Shown piece by piece: positions 1-12,300 of a DNA stretch of 64,000 nt. Source of the stretch: Edolisoma coerulescens (taxonomy: Eukaryota; Chordata; Aves; Passeriformes; Campephagidae); NCBI GenBank assembly GCA_013397115.1, contig VWZW01006137.1, positions 2,789,197-2,853,196 of the forward strand. Reading direction: 5' to 3'. The notes under the pieces were generated by a model. It searched no databases, was not told where the DNA came from, and saw only the letters and a program-made list of their open reading frames with translations. The translations under genes and the position numbers were made by a program. Numbering within the stretch: position 1 is the first letter of the stretch; the number at the start of each line of letters is the position of its first letter.

Positions 1-219
1 TGTTTGGATTAGATATTGAGGAAAAAGATTATTTACTGAAAAGGTTGTGAAGCATTGGAATAGGGTGCCCAAGGAAGTGGTGGAATCACCATCCCTGGAG
101 ATGTGGCACTTAGGAACAAGGCTTAGTGGTGACCATGGGAGTGCAAGGGTAAGAGTTGGACTCGATTATCTTGAAAGGTTTTTTCCAACCTAAATGATCC
201 TGTGATTCTCTGATTCTTT
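1..219 (+). mobile_element. CR1 LINE 3' end, 5' truncated
   Basis: Seen: the order of blocks is that of a CR1 non-LTR retrotransposon 3' region. A worn ATTAGATATTGAGGAAAAAG block is followed by an AAGCATTGGAATAGGGTGCCC block, then a GTGGTGGAATCACCATCCCTGGAG block, a GTTGGACTCGATTATCTTGA block, TTTTCCAACCTAAATGATCC, and a terminal TGTGATTCTCTGATTC tail made of degenerate 8-mer units. Known: avian CR1 elements end in such short ATTCTATGAT-like units rather than a poly(A) tail. The GTGGTGGAATCACC/TTTTCCAACCTAAATGAT wording marks a different subfamily from the copies at 31 and 39 kb. The left end is cut by the window edge, so the full length is unknown. Non-coding remnant, several mismatches from other CR1 copies, so not recent. 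Confidence 0.88.
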
Positions 220-2259
220 GTTCCTGGCTACAACAAAATTACCCTGGTTATGTGTACAGTCACCCTGCCACACATTCCCACTCAGATTGTCTGCAAATTG
301 CAAAGGGAATGTGGACAGACCAGCAACACAATGAAAATTTTTTAAAATCCCAGCATAACTCATATAAGAATGGGACTGCTTTCTTGTGGCTTTGATTCGT
401 TATGGTTTTTTTCTGTTCACATATCAGTGACCTAAAACTGAATTAATTTTGAGGAATAAGAATTCTCATATGAGGTTAATGAAAGCTTTACTCCCCAAGG
501 GGTGGTTTAGCTGTTCATATTACAGAACATATCAAACTGTGAGCAGATCCTAAAGCTTTGAAATTTCTATTTAGCAAACAGAAAGAGACATAGACAATTA
601 TAGATAATTAATGTCCTGGATAACTACATTTGTACCTTTGTGTTAATAGGCAGAAAACAATGAATATGGTATTACCTCTACTCTGTGCAGTTCTCTACTG
701 TTTCTTCTAAACCACTTAACATAAATGTACATCCCAGACATCTCTGTCAAGGACTTTTTATGCCAATAATGAGAATTAAGGGTGTGTATATAACCTCAGT
801 TGGAGAAACCATCTGCAAAATGTTGATGGCTCAGAAGCAAATTGGAAGCTCTTTCAGTGCATCTGCTTGAATACACAAAAAAAGGCTTTATTCAACTGCA
901 GAGGTAAAAAGTAGTATTTTCCAATGTAGTTAGGTGATTTAGAAGCCTGCTTTCACTGACACTTAAAACCCAGAAACTCTTAATTACTGGATGGCTTTGG
1001 TGAACTTTACTTTTTGAAATTCCCTCGTTCTCACAGTGACTTTTTTCTTGTATATTGTGCTAAAGAAAAATTCTGAAACAGCAAACCAAAGCAGAACAGA
1101 AACAAGAATTATGCATTCATTCATTCGTTATTTCTCTGAATTCAGTTATATACTAAACTACTAAAAAACTTACTTGTAATGTGTTGTACTAAATCAAAGA
1201 TTCCTGCTGAGTCAGAAGGCATGCAGTTTATAAATCAGACTGTAAACATGCGTAAGTAAATCTGGGCAATATATAAAAACTCTGGAGTTAGCACATTTAA
1301 AACAGAAGCTTTAAAAGTAAACCTTTATAAATCAACTCTTTAAATCAAAGAGAAAACAATGATTTTTCTTGTCCTATGGACCAGGGAAAGTTACTCCTCA
1401 AGCAACTTGTGTAGATAAAGGCTCCATTTTTAATGCAGGTTGATGTATTTATGTACAGAGAAACTACAGACCAATGTTAAGCAAGAAACATAAAAACTGT
1501 AAGTACCAATCCAGAAACATTTTGACACCAAATAGTTTAACAGTTGGATAATTCAGAAGAATGTTTGGATAGATACAAGGTAGGGCATGACCACACAGTA
1601 AGGGACAGTCAGCAAGGGGCCTTCATCTGCTATAAATTACGTAAAATTTAATTTGAGAAAAGTCATTAAGCCTAAAGTGAGCATTTCCTACCAGTTTGTA
1701 CAAAGCAGCTTTTAAATGCTTATTAAACTTTCAGTATCAAGACCTACACATTCATGTCTGATTGGGAAACTCATTTGTAAGTTTTTATTTAAGCATGCAT
1801 TTGTATGGTGAGTTAAGCTCTGGCTTTGCAGGGTCTGGTATGGCTTTTATTTCTTTACAGTTGAGGCAGATTTTCAGGGACTGTGCTGGCAAATGAGGTG
1901 TTAGTGTTCAGATGGAATATAAAAGAACATTTTACACACGGCCATAACTTTACTTTTTAAATGATTTTTTTCCTCCAAATTTAATCATTTTTCTGGAACT
2001 CTCAGTTCCTCAGGGTCAGAAATTTCTCCTTCCAGACTTCCAACCACTATTAGAGTCAATATCTAATGAGGACGTCTATGTAGTGAATAAGGAGGAATAA
2101 TGATCAAATGATATAGTTACTAGTAAGTTACAGAGAAAAACTTATTGCTTTAGAAAGTTCTTTTTCTTTATATTTTACAGTGAGAAGCTAGACAAAAGTG
2201 TGTCTTTTTAATTTGAATTTCACTTCCAGGATTGACTCTGTCATTCTAAGATTTGTAAT
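220..2259. other. Unique AT-rich non-coding DNA
   Basis: No repeat, RNA gene or convincing exon is visible. Open frames on both strands are about 60 codons or shorter, as expected by chance in AT-rich sequence. Confidence 0.6.
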
Positions 2260-2321
2260 GTCTACAAGTATATACATATCTATGTGCATACGTGTGTGTA
2301 TATATATATTTATATACAGCT
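2260..2321. repeat. Degenerate TA/TG/CATA simple repeat
   Basis: A run of alternating purine-pyrimidine steps (TACATATC, GTGTGTGTATATATAT, TTATATACA) makes a short imperfect microsatellite. It lacks a uniform unit. Confidence 0.6.
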
Positions 2322-2674
2322 GGCTACACCAGGCCATACATTAACAGACCAATCTGTTGAAACAACACAAACTTTCCAATTCTATTTATGTTATACATCC
2401 AACTTTTTCTTCATTGTGAATTACAGCCTTTTTGCAATTTCCAGATGTAACTTCTTTCTTTCAAGACTAGTAATGAACCAGGTCTTCCTTTAAGACTGCC
2501 TTTTCATCAAGGACCCGCCAAGGCTGTTCCTGTCAGAGCCCAAGCACATAATGGAGCCCAGGAGGAGCCATAGGAAACCAGAGGACAGAGCACCCTTACT
2601 TGAGTGTATCTGGCTGCTGCATGAACTTCCAGAGAAGATTAATTGATTCTTGAATCTGAGTGCCTTTTGGAAAT

Positions 2675-2694
2675 AAACAAACAAACAAACAAAC
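2675..2694 (+). repeat. (AAAC)5 microsatellite
   Basis: Five perfect AAAC units, preceded by AAAT. No mobile element ends clearly at this point, so it is called a plain short tandem repeat. Confidence 0.85.
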
Positions 2695-4545
2695 CTGCAA
2701 TCCCTTCCTCTTTGATAACAATTTTGCTACAACCAGTTCTATTTATACGATATAAATCACATATCCACTATACTTTTTTATTTTTTTAATCCCGTTCCAA
2801 CAGAATTCTATATCCTAGTAAGGAAGAAGAGCAAGTGTCCAAGAAACCCTTTAGAGGCTTTGCTGTTGCCCTGTTTTATAAGGAAGTTTCTGAGTAGAGG
2901 GTAGGCATCCATATATTAGAAACAGTTTACTCTGTGTACCCAATGCATATAAACACATATACAAAGTTTTATGTTGTCAGAATTTAAGGTGTGCATTTGA
3001 ACTTTATGTAGAATTTGATATGTGGATTGCATTTGAAGACCCATCAGACAGAATTTAATGTGTGTATTCAATTATTGAGAGGTTCCATACTTTAGACATT
3101 TACTTAATTATCCTTAAATGGAAGCATGTGAAATACAGGTTTTGGAATAAAGGTAAACTGTGAAACATGAAGCTACACTTTAAAATTATAAAAACAGAAA
3201 TAGAATTTTGTTTCCTGAGGAATTGTTATTTTCGGTCTCTGCTAAAAAACTGTATATCCTGTGTAGAAATCATCCCTGCACAAATCTCCTGAATTGAAAA
3301 AGAATTCCCTCATGGCATATCCAGCTCACTGCTGCTCTTCGGAAATTGGGTCACGAAACATTGGCTGATTATTTCAAATTGTTGATTCTTTTAGCAGACC
3401 AGAAGATGTTGAGCTATCCAGCTGATACCAAGATTGTGTCAAATCACTTGTGGAGAAAGGAAAAGACAATTCTGAAAAATGACAAAGAGTTTCAAAGAAA
3501 GTGCTTTGGCACAAAGGTATGACAGAAAGTTAGTGAAATCAAATGAATATATATTTCTAATTATGATTTTTAGGAATTCTGTATGACACACAACATTAGT
3601 GCCCATTTTGGTGAAGTTGCATGTTCTTGTGATTTGTTCCTTCACTTGTAGCTTACCTGCCCTCACTGGCTAAGCTGAACAGAGCTAGCTCACCCATTGG
3701 CATACAATTAATCCGAACAACTAAATATTAAAAGTTTTCCCCACAATTCAGGTGATTTTGCTGTTCCTATAATTCTTCTCTTTTTCTTTACAATTACTGT
3801 ATATCTATAATGTTGTGTTGTTTCTTTGGACCATGGGCTGTGTTTACTCATGTCCTTAAGAATATGCATAGCACAGAACATTTCAGGTCTGACAGAGGAC
3901 TTTGGACCCCTTCCTCACACAAATAATAGTGATTGGTTAATTAATTGATTATTAGATTGCAAATTAGCTTTTGATCTCTGCGTCTACTTGTGCAATTTCT
4001 CCTATATAATGTGTTACATAGTTTTTATCACAGCTGTATAAGTATTGTCTCTTTTTGTTCTTGTCCTGAATTGGTACAAAACCAGATAAATTTTCATCTT
4101 TGAGTAATGAAATGTTGGCATCCCCAGAGAAACAGAAAGAAAATATCCTTTAAATCAGGACCTGTGTCTATGTCATTAAATGATTTATGACAAAGGGAAT
4201 TCATTTCTGGAAACGGTGAACTCATTTAAATTTTCTAAGCTTCCAATGTCCCACTGGAAGTGGCCTATTAATGTTCCTGCTCCTCTGAAGTCCTTTGTAG
4301 CAGTCTCCAGCAGGAGTCTGAATGACTTTTCTCTCACCTAGATCAAGCCGTTCTCTCCAGCTGTACTGGCTGGGCTGTTTTGTGTCCCAAAAAATGGTGT
4401 ATGGGGAGTGGAAAGATGAAACCAAAATAAAGCAGCATCATGATATAGAAACTTCACATCAGGCTGGTGAATAAAGGGCCTATCCACATTTTGGAGGAGT
4501 GTACATGATGTGTCCGCAGCATTTTTCTTATTGAGGAACCATTTT
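2695..4545. other. Unique AT-rich non-coding DNA
   Basis: Nothing recognisable. Open frames are short and lie in unrelated frames on both strands. Confidence 0.55.
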
Positions 4546-4561
4546 GTGTTTTCTTCATTAG

Positions 4562-5131
4562 GATCCAAATTGTTCTCGGCAGATGTGGTCCAAGCCATGC
4601 TTTTGAACGTATGAGAAAAATCACCTTTAAAAAAGACTTGGTATTTAAACCATGTGCTTCTTGTGGAGCTGAACTACAAAGGACTTTTTTTGGCCATAAA
4701 TTGGTGTTGGACCTTAGAAAGAAGTTAATGCCAAACTTGATTGGTGCACATAATAATTAGTGTGTTAATATGTCATTTCATGATGATGATGAAAAGATAA
4801 CCTACGAAGAGCCTATACCAAAGGCTTTCTGAGGAAAAGAAAGTTTCTGCTGAAACGGTTAGGTCCTCTTTTTCTCAGGATGAATAGGAATTTGAAAGAA
4901 GGGATTCTTCTCATACAGATTTGAGGATCACAGTCTGGTCTGAGATTTAAAGGATCAAGCCTAGAAAGAAGCCCCTTCCCGCTCATCAGCTTTCACACAA
5001 CAAACAGCTGCAAATTCCTAAATTCAACATGAAGGCAAAGAAAAGGCATGGAAAGAAGAGAAAAAAAGAACTGCATAAATCCAGTGAGAATTGCAATATA
5101 CCAGAGATCTCATGTAAACCTTGCCGACATT
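4562..5131 (+). pseudogene. Possible decayed coding exon, family unknown
   Basis: Seen: a strong acceptor-like stretch (pyrimidine-rich, ending TTCTTCATTAG at 4561) leads directly into an open frame from 4563 to 4757. This frame holds a CGPSH and a CASCG motif, reminiscent of a zinc-binding C-x3-H / C-x2-C pair. After one stop (4758) the same frame continues to 4829 with an acidic-then-EEPIPKAF stretch. A shift of +1 from 4828 then gives a further charged, Lys-rich protein-like stretch to about 5131, broken by two stops. Inference: this may be the relic of an exon disabled by stops and a frameshift. I do not recognise the protein, and the stop count alone does not exclude chance. It could equally be non-coding DNA that reads well by luck. 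Confidence 0.22.
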
Positions 5132-5575
5132 AAATTTCCACTTGTGTTATTTTATAGACTTAGCAGATATGTCAGGGAGCCAGATTTCTGAGTGTTTCTC
5201 TGAGATGAACATTCAAACACTTTGAGGTCCTGCCTTCATCACCTAATATTAAAAATCTGTTGGATGCTATTGCAACCAGACAAATGTATAATGTACCACT
5301 AAAAAAAAAAAAATTCAGCTGAAATTTGACCCAGGTTTTTCTCCTTAGTTAATTATCTTTGTGAGGACCGACCTGTTTCAATGAAAATCAGTGGGATAGA
5401 TATCACTATATACACAGGTTAGGCCCTTCTAATAATTCTTAGCAGCTGAAAGAGAATACAGGGTATACAGTTCCTATCAGTTTTGGAAGCTGAGCTAAGA
5501 TAGAGTATAATGTATTATAATGGAACAAGACACAAAAAGATACTTAATATGCTAATTTTTTCCCTTTTTCTTCAG

Positions 5576-5734
5576 CACAAAGAGAAGCTGCCAAGAATAA
5601 GTAGAAGAGATCGTAAGACATTCAGATTTCTGAAAATAGATAGTTTTGAAAGAATGCTTGTAACAGTCAAAGGGAAAGAAACCAGACAAGCCCCCACAGG
5701 AGACTGGCATAGTGATGGTGGCAAATGCAGCTGA
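5576..5734 (+). pseudogene. Possible second decayed exon
   Basis: Seen: a textbook-looking acceptor (TTTTTTCCCTTTTTCTTCAG, AG at 5574-5575) is followed by 52 codons without a stop, in frame with the first base after the AG. The peptide is basic (KLPRISRRDRK near its start) and ends at a TGA at 5732-5734. No clear donor or poly(A) signal follows closely. Its closeness to the tentative exon at 4562 and the same strand suggest they could belong together, but I know of no matching family. Frames of this length are common by chance, so confidence is low. Confidence 0.18.
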
Positions 5735-7439
5735 AATATAATTTTATTTGGTTGTCACTCATCCTGAAAATGAAGCTTTTCCTCCTCAAAATGTCAATAG
5801 ACTAAGGTGCTTTTCATGGATGCACCTACATTGTCAATTGCATCTGACATTTATACGGTGCCAGGCATCACAATGTTGAGATGTGACAGTTTAAACAGGC
5901 ATAAAAATGTGGACTTTTTCATGATTTTGATTTTCATAATTGCTTATCCAGATGTGTGCAGTGGGGAAGAATGGAAGATGATCACAACCTCTTCACTGTA
6001 GATTGGCTTACATGGGTGATAGAGTGCTGGGTGGTGGTGCTCATTTTGTGCTGCATTTTTATAAAAACCATCTTTTTGGGGGGGTCTTCTGCCAAAATTT
6101 GATAGATATGATTTCTGTGGGCCAAGTTTTGGTCTGTTACTAAGCATGGGAAGTTTAGACTTCAGAGCTACAGAGGAAGCTGTGCAAAGAGTAGGAGTTG
6201 AGTAGGAAGCCAGGGTGGGACTGTGTAGACAATGACTTGCTTATCATCTCGGAAGCTAAAGTGGTTGTCTTCTGAGTCTGAATATGGTGTTACAACTTTT
6301 GGTGCATTTTGTTATCTTGGAATCAAGAGCAACAGGCTAAATCTGTTTCAATTTATTAATGATGCTAAGGGACATTGGACTTAACTGGATGGAATATAGG
6401 ATGAAAAAGTATGGGAGGACAACATGCATCAGAGTGATGCATATATGATATAATATGTATTTCTTTTTAATAGGGATGAAGCAATCTCAGAAAATGTGTA
6501 TAAATATGTCTAAAAAGTTTGAATTGTTATACTGATCTTATCTGAATCTTAAGACTGAGCTGGAAATCTCACAAGAATGGGCTTTCTCACAGTATTTCAG
6601 AAAGTTCCAGACATCGTAAATACTCGTGGTATTTCAACAATTCTTGTTTCAGTCCTGTCTTTAGCCTGGTGGTATAAAGAGGCACAATGAGAAAATAAGG
6701 GGAGGGTGGGAAAGAAAAGTTAACCTTTTAAATATTAAGAATTCTAACAGATATAGCTAAGGGAAGCAGTGGCTGAAGAGTCTCTTCCAAGGATGATCAT
6801 GGTAAATGAAAGAGGAGTTATTTAGTAGAGTAATAAAAACATGAAACCCAACCAAAACAAAACAGGAAAAAAGCTAGATTAGAAAAATGTAAGATTTAAG
6901 AGGAAAATGAGTGAAAGGAAAAGAACTTCTTGATAACATTTTCTGTTTAGTAGAAGAGTTGTGTCCCAGAAGAAATAGAAAAGGTTCTATAGATTAGGAC
7001 TTTCAGGGCATAAACCCAAATCCTTTGAAGATAACAAGGATCCCATGATATGTAAATACAATACATACATGGTTTCTGAGCATAATAAGTGTGGCTTAGT
7101 ACTGGAGAAACTGGACAGATGGCTTCCTTTAGAACAGACATAATTATATTGCATATTTTTTCCACAACTTTTAGCAAGAAAAGGTATGGGTTTAATGGTT
7201 TCCATTCTCACCCTTGCCTGGAGTCACTGACAGCTCTTTTGAGCTGGGAGTTACTGTATTGAGTTCTAGTGGAATATAGTTACCTAATTCATAGGTTCTA
7301 GTTAGAAACTGATTAACATTTGAGCACAAGAAAGTTGGAAAGAGCATTTCCCAAGCTTTTAACACAAAATAACTTGAACAAGTTTCAGGAGCAGAGATTT
7401 TGAGGTGCTCAATTTAAGACCTCTGAAATACTGTGGCTT
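5735..7439. other. Unique non-coding DNA
   Basis: No repeat or gene recognised. The open frames near 6947-7211 on the minus strand overlap each other in different frames and look like chance. Confidence 0.55.
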
Positions 7440-7995
7440 TGACCTCTGCTCTGATCTGTGATTTGTGAGCCTCTAATCCCATGGAGGCGAAGAGCCCGGC
7501 AGGATTTACACTGCCATCCAGAAGAGCTCAGACCGAGATGGGTCCGGGTTTGCCAACACAAACAGATGCAATGGTTGTCATTAAAATGGTGCAGATGTCT
7601 GTAAATATTGCTGCAAACACATGCTTTTCTTGACCCTTTGAAAAGCTAATTTCTGAGCAGTTAAGTGTGTGAGACAGCACGCAATTTCAGTAGTTTATTT
7701 CCTTCACCCTTTTGAAGATCCGGTAGGTAGGTAATAGTTCAACAGCACATGTGTTTGTGTTATCCAAGGATATCCATCCAGTTAAAGGCATAGCTGACTG
7801 GCAGCCGATTTACTGTTCTTGTTTCTCCATCACGCAACTCAACTCTATCTCATCATAAGTCAAGTGAATTGCTTGTGGTGTGCTCGGCAGATGAATCAGC
7901 ACCAGTGATCTTGCAGCTGGTTTGTATTTGACATACAGGTACAGCATGTTTGTATGTAATTGCCAGCCAGCCAGCCAGCAATGGATTTTTGGCGG
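7440..7995. promoter_or_regulatory. Candidate conserved non-coding element
   Basis: Seen: a non-repeat block, less AT-rich than its flanks, dense in sequences resembling developmental transcription factor sites. These include two CAGATG E-boxes (near 7564 and 7592), a TGTAAATA forkhead-like site near 7600, a GCTAATTT homeodomain-like site near 7647 and an ATGAATCAGCA AP-1/Maf-like site near 7891. It ends in a short (CCAG)n run at about 7966-7978. No open frame explains it. Inference only: the texture is that of a vertebrate enhancer. Multi-species alignment would decide. Confidence 0.25.
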
Positions 7996-9224
7996 GGTCC
8001 TCAGACAGATGTTTTACAGTCAGATAGTGGTCTTCATAAACTTAGCTGTCCACATTGCCTTCCAGGTCATTCTTATCTGCCATGCATAACTAGGAGGGGC
8101 AGAGATATCCTTGAGCTACTATACCTCCTGTGAGTGTGGTCATATGATATGAAAACTAACAGCCCAAGGAGACGTATTGGAAAAGGCTCTGTGTCCTATA
8201 TCATACCACTGCTGGAACTTTAGCACTCAGAATATGGTAAGTGATGGCTAATAAATGTAGAAATAAGTATTTTCCTTTAAAGGATTCACTCCATTCCAAA
8301 GAAAGATCTACTTGCACACTGAGTAAAACCCCATTTTTTTAAAAAAACGCATTTTGATAAATCTGATAATAATCTAATTCTCAGTAAGGTTACATAGTGA
8401 ACATAATGGGATAGCCTAGACTAACAAAAGCCTGGGTAGATCATACTGCCAATTTTACATTGTTCTATAATTGTGTTATATTTTCTATTCTCTGAAAGGG
8501 AACCTAGAGTAAAACAGAAGTAGGTTTTTTCTTACATATCTTTAAATCTCTAAAAGTATTACCTCTACTCTAGATTAGAAATCTAATTCCCTTTCAATAA
8601 TCCACAAAGACAGAAAAGAGCTTTTAAAGTGAGTTTCACCCCACCTGTATCAGACATTTCCTGGATATCAGATATATGAAAGTATCCAGAGATAGCTACA
8701 TCTGTATTCACAGATATAATTTAGGTAGAAGTTGAGCTTAGGGAAAGCAGGAAATACTTCCAGTATCTAACGATGCCCATCATGTGTCTTCCGACACAGT
8801 GCCTAACTCAGCATGTGAAGAGAATGGATGTCAGAGCATTAGTCTCTTGAGCTTCCTACAAACATCAGGTTTGTTCTGCCCCTTGGTCACTATAGTTTTT
8901 CAGTGACTTAAAGTAATGGCATTGCTGCAGCACAGAAGTGGAGTCACAGAATCACAAATACAAATCACACTCCTACTGTTCAAAACCAAAGATTTATAGT
9001 GGTTTTTCCCAATGTATATTCTCTTTAAAACAACTTCTGATTCTTGATTTTGCAAATGACTTATGAATAACAAGAATCATACCTTTATGACTTGTGCTCT
9101 GCCGCAATAAATCCGCATGCTTCTGGATTTCCTGTCCTTCCGAGTAACTGATTTTCCCTGAAGCTGAAATGGGATAACTGGTGTAGACTATTTTTCCAAT
9201 TTGTCTCATGGAAGAGTTTTTGGA
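7996..9224. other. Unique non-coding DNA
   Basis: Nothing recognised beyond a T7A7 palindromic run at 8334-8347. Confidence 0.55.
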
Positions 9225-9308
9225 CTATCAAGGTCAGCAGGACTGAAACATACAATTTCTGTATATTAAGGTTCCTTTCAACTCAAATCACACTATGGTT
9301 CTATATTT
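9225..9308 (+). mobile_element. Worn CR1 3' tail
   Basis: The stretch AAGGTTCCTTTCAACTCAAA followed by CACTATGGTTCTATA matches, with mismatches, the order of the CR1 terminus (AAGGTCCCTTCCAACCCAAA then CTATGATTCTATG). Only the last few tens of bases are readable. It would be an old, strongly truncated plus-strand copy. Confidence 0.42.
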
Positions 9309-12300
9309 CCCATAGTGCTACAGATCACTACCAATATTTACAAACAGGAATTTTTTGTTTGGAGCTAAAGTAAACTTCAGATTGGTGCTCACTCTCTGAC
9401 AGCAGGTCATTTTTACCTTGCTTTTTATTAAACATTTCAGACAAAGTTTTTGTCTCTTTCTTCCTTCTATTGTATATTTGGAAATCTGGCAGCAATTGGA
9501 AAGACTTCCAAATGGAGTGTGATAGTCATGCAATCAAGCATTAAAGCAGTGGTTAGCATATCTGTGGTGGCAAGAGCATGACCCTATATTTGTTGCCCTG
9601 TTTTAGATCATGCATCACTTGGCTGTGCAACATTTTAGAGAAGTTCAAAATAGTTTTTGCTGAGGGTTGTTGCATCAAAGTAATGCAAACTGGTTGAGAA
9701 ACAAATATTGCATTATTCTTTATTTTTAAAATGTAAAAATGACCTGTGAAATCTCTACCTCTACATCTATAAAATAAGAGGCATATATTTATCTTTTGTA
9801 ATGTAAAAATGTGAAATTGAAAGTGCTTCCTATCTCATAATTTTATGTGTCACCTTTGTCCATGCTGTAAATTCATTACCCTTGTGCATAAGGGAAGAGA
9901 ACCCTCAGAAATTCCTAATCCTGTAGCATCAATAACCAACATAGCGATGACATAAATATCAGTGCACCTACAGGACTTCCTGAAACAGGACTGGTGGTAA
10001 AGTAAAGGATTATCTGTGACCCTCTACAAATCAGTTTTGACTTGTACTGAAAATAAATGTCTGGAACTTTGCATTTCTTCTACTGATACAGTACATCTTA
10101 TTTATAGACTACATTGTAGAACACCGAATTTCCTATAGAAAATGAAACTTCAGAAAAAATGCAGCAGCCAGTAAAATCCAGAAAGGAAAACCAATTAATG
10201 TAAATTATATGGTTCTATAACTGTAACTACAGAATTTTAGTGGGCAGGCTTCCAGTTTGGAAGGCAAGTCAGAGTGCGTTTTGTGAGGATTTGCTTTTGT
10301 TAGTACACGAATACAGCCACATCTCAATGCAACTAATGCCAGCCCATCATTTTGACACAATCAAGGTAAGACACATCTGATTTACTACTAAATGGTGTGG
10401 AAAAGGTTACCAGACAATTTTTATTTACCTAACAGTGAGTACTCTGTCTTTATGCCCATTTTTACTCCAGGGTTGTATGTATATTTTAATTATTCCAAGT
10501 AAAAAATTCATCATGTTTAGCATGGAAGACAAGGCTTGAATTATTGTTTGAAAACTAGGTTAAATAGCTATTAATGTACTTATTTCTTAGCATTGTCTAA
10601 GTAGTCTACATAAAAGTCTCATCAAGAAGCAAATGCTGCAATAGTCTGACTGCACAATATGACTACTGTTACAGTAGTTTAAATGGAATTCCAGTAGGTC
10701 AAAGTTTCCTCCAGTACCTCTGGTTTTTTCATGTTATAATTTCAAAAATATACCTTAAGAGACTTTTTTTAAAACCATCCTCATGGACCAATTCATCTGC
10801 AATTTGCTATACTTGGTAGGTTTAAAAGCCCCCATATGTTTAAGCTGTAATAAAAAAAAATTCTGGACACATCAATAAAAAGGTAACATAATTCAAAACA
10901 GCTGCATGTAACATGCCATTACACAAACTGATACCACATTTTCCCCGTTTTTTGTTATTATCCTACGTTAATCTTCAATTCTGACTGTAAATGTTTTATC
11001 CCAAGAGCAAATAAAGAGTAAAATTAATTGTATTAGAGAATAAAGCTACTTCTAACTATACAAAAACATCACAACTGCTGTACTATTATTTTATCAAATC
11101 CTATTACTTGCATTCTAAAATACTGTGCTGGTGTTGGAAGTATGTTATCCAATAAACATTATGATTGTACACTTACATTTGAATGTCATTATTTATATTG
11201 TGTGATGATGTATCAGTTATAGAGCTAGGAAAAACATTGTAAATCATTTAAATCAAATATTTGGTGTTCAAAAGATTAATGTTAGCCATTCAAATTATAG
11301 AATCTTTCCTAAATTATTAGCTCTTAAAAGCTATCCATCTTTCTACAATCTGAGCTATGATTTGTTCAAAGAGTGATGGGTTAATTACTTGACTTAAGGA
11401 GAGCACTATTTTAACTTTTTGATTTGTCTTTTCCGTAGTTATTCAACCACTGAATTGTATACTATGTCTTTGGGAAAGACCCCTTCATGTTCCCATGCAA
11501 ATCACCTGCAAAATTACAATTGGCTTCAGTGCTTCAGAATTATACCAATTTAATCCTCAAATGAAATTTCTCTCTTGAACAAATGAACTGTGGCTTCTGG
11601 ACTGAAAGTAGTTTTTCATAGATCTTTGACTGCACAAGTACTCAAGAACAGTGAATGACAAAATCTCTAGCAGTCTGAATTTATTGTTGTAGCTGATCAC
11701 AAACTTTCAAAGTTTGATCAAAAAACTTATAGAAGTAATTTGAACTGTTTCTATAGCTACTTATCACATCAAATCAGGAGATGATTATTCAATACAACCA
11801 TGTTTTTCCGGCAAGCGTGAGTTCTTATCACTGCATTTTCTTACATCAGCATCCCTTTATGATGGCAATGATGAGGACTCAAACATGCAATTTGCTCAAG
11901 AAGGTAGAATTTCTTGTATTTACTCATTTTGCTATATCTGGTGAGCTTTATTAGGATGTGGCATACCTGTCCCTTGAGGACCCACAGTGTAAAGCTGGTG
12001 AGGGACTTTCTTTCAAGAAACTATACAAATGGAGACCAAGTTATTCTGCTGCCAGCTCAATCTTCCGTTTAGACATTCCTTCTCAACAGAATCTCTCACA
12101 GCTCCTGTGAACATCACAACAGGTTTGGTTTAACCATGAGGTCTTCATATCTTCAGTGCTCTGGGGTAGAGCTTGTATCCCTCAAGCCCTGTGTCTCATG
12201 AGGTGTCCTCACAGTGCACCAGGTTTCCTCCTGTATGGTGATCCCACACCAGACACAGGGAGAAAGTTGAGATATTGTGCCAAATCTGGATTTTCCCCCC

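Noticed and set aside
8334..8347. T7A7 palindrome
   Set aside because: Homopolymer junctions are common in AT-rich DNA and have no further context here.
8940..8965. CACAGAATCACAAATAC as a minus-strand CR1 tail
   Set aside because: Too short, and no adjoining CR1 3' region follows on that strand.
11495..11502. Perfect octamer ATGCAAAT (also at 22207, 34479, 59179 and, reversed, 62899)
   Set aside because: The number of octamers in 64 kb of AT-rich DNA is about what chance gives.
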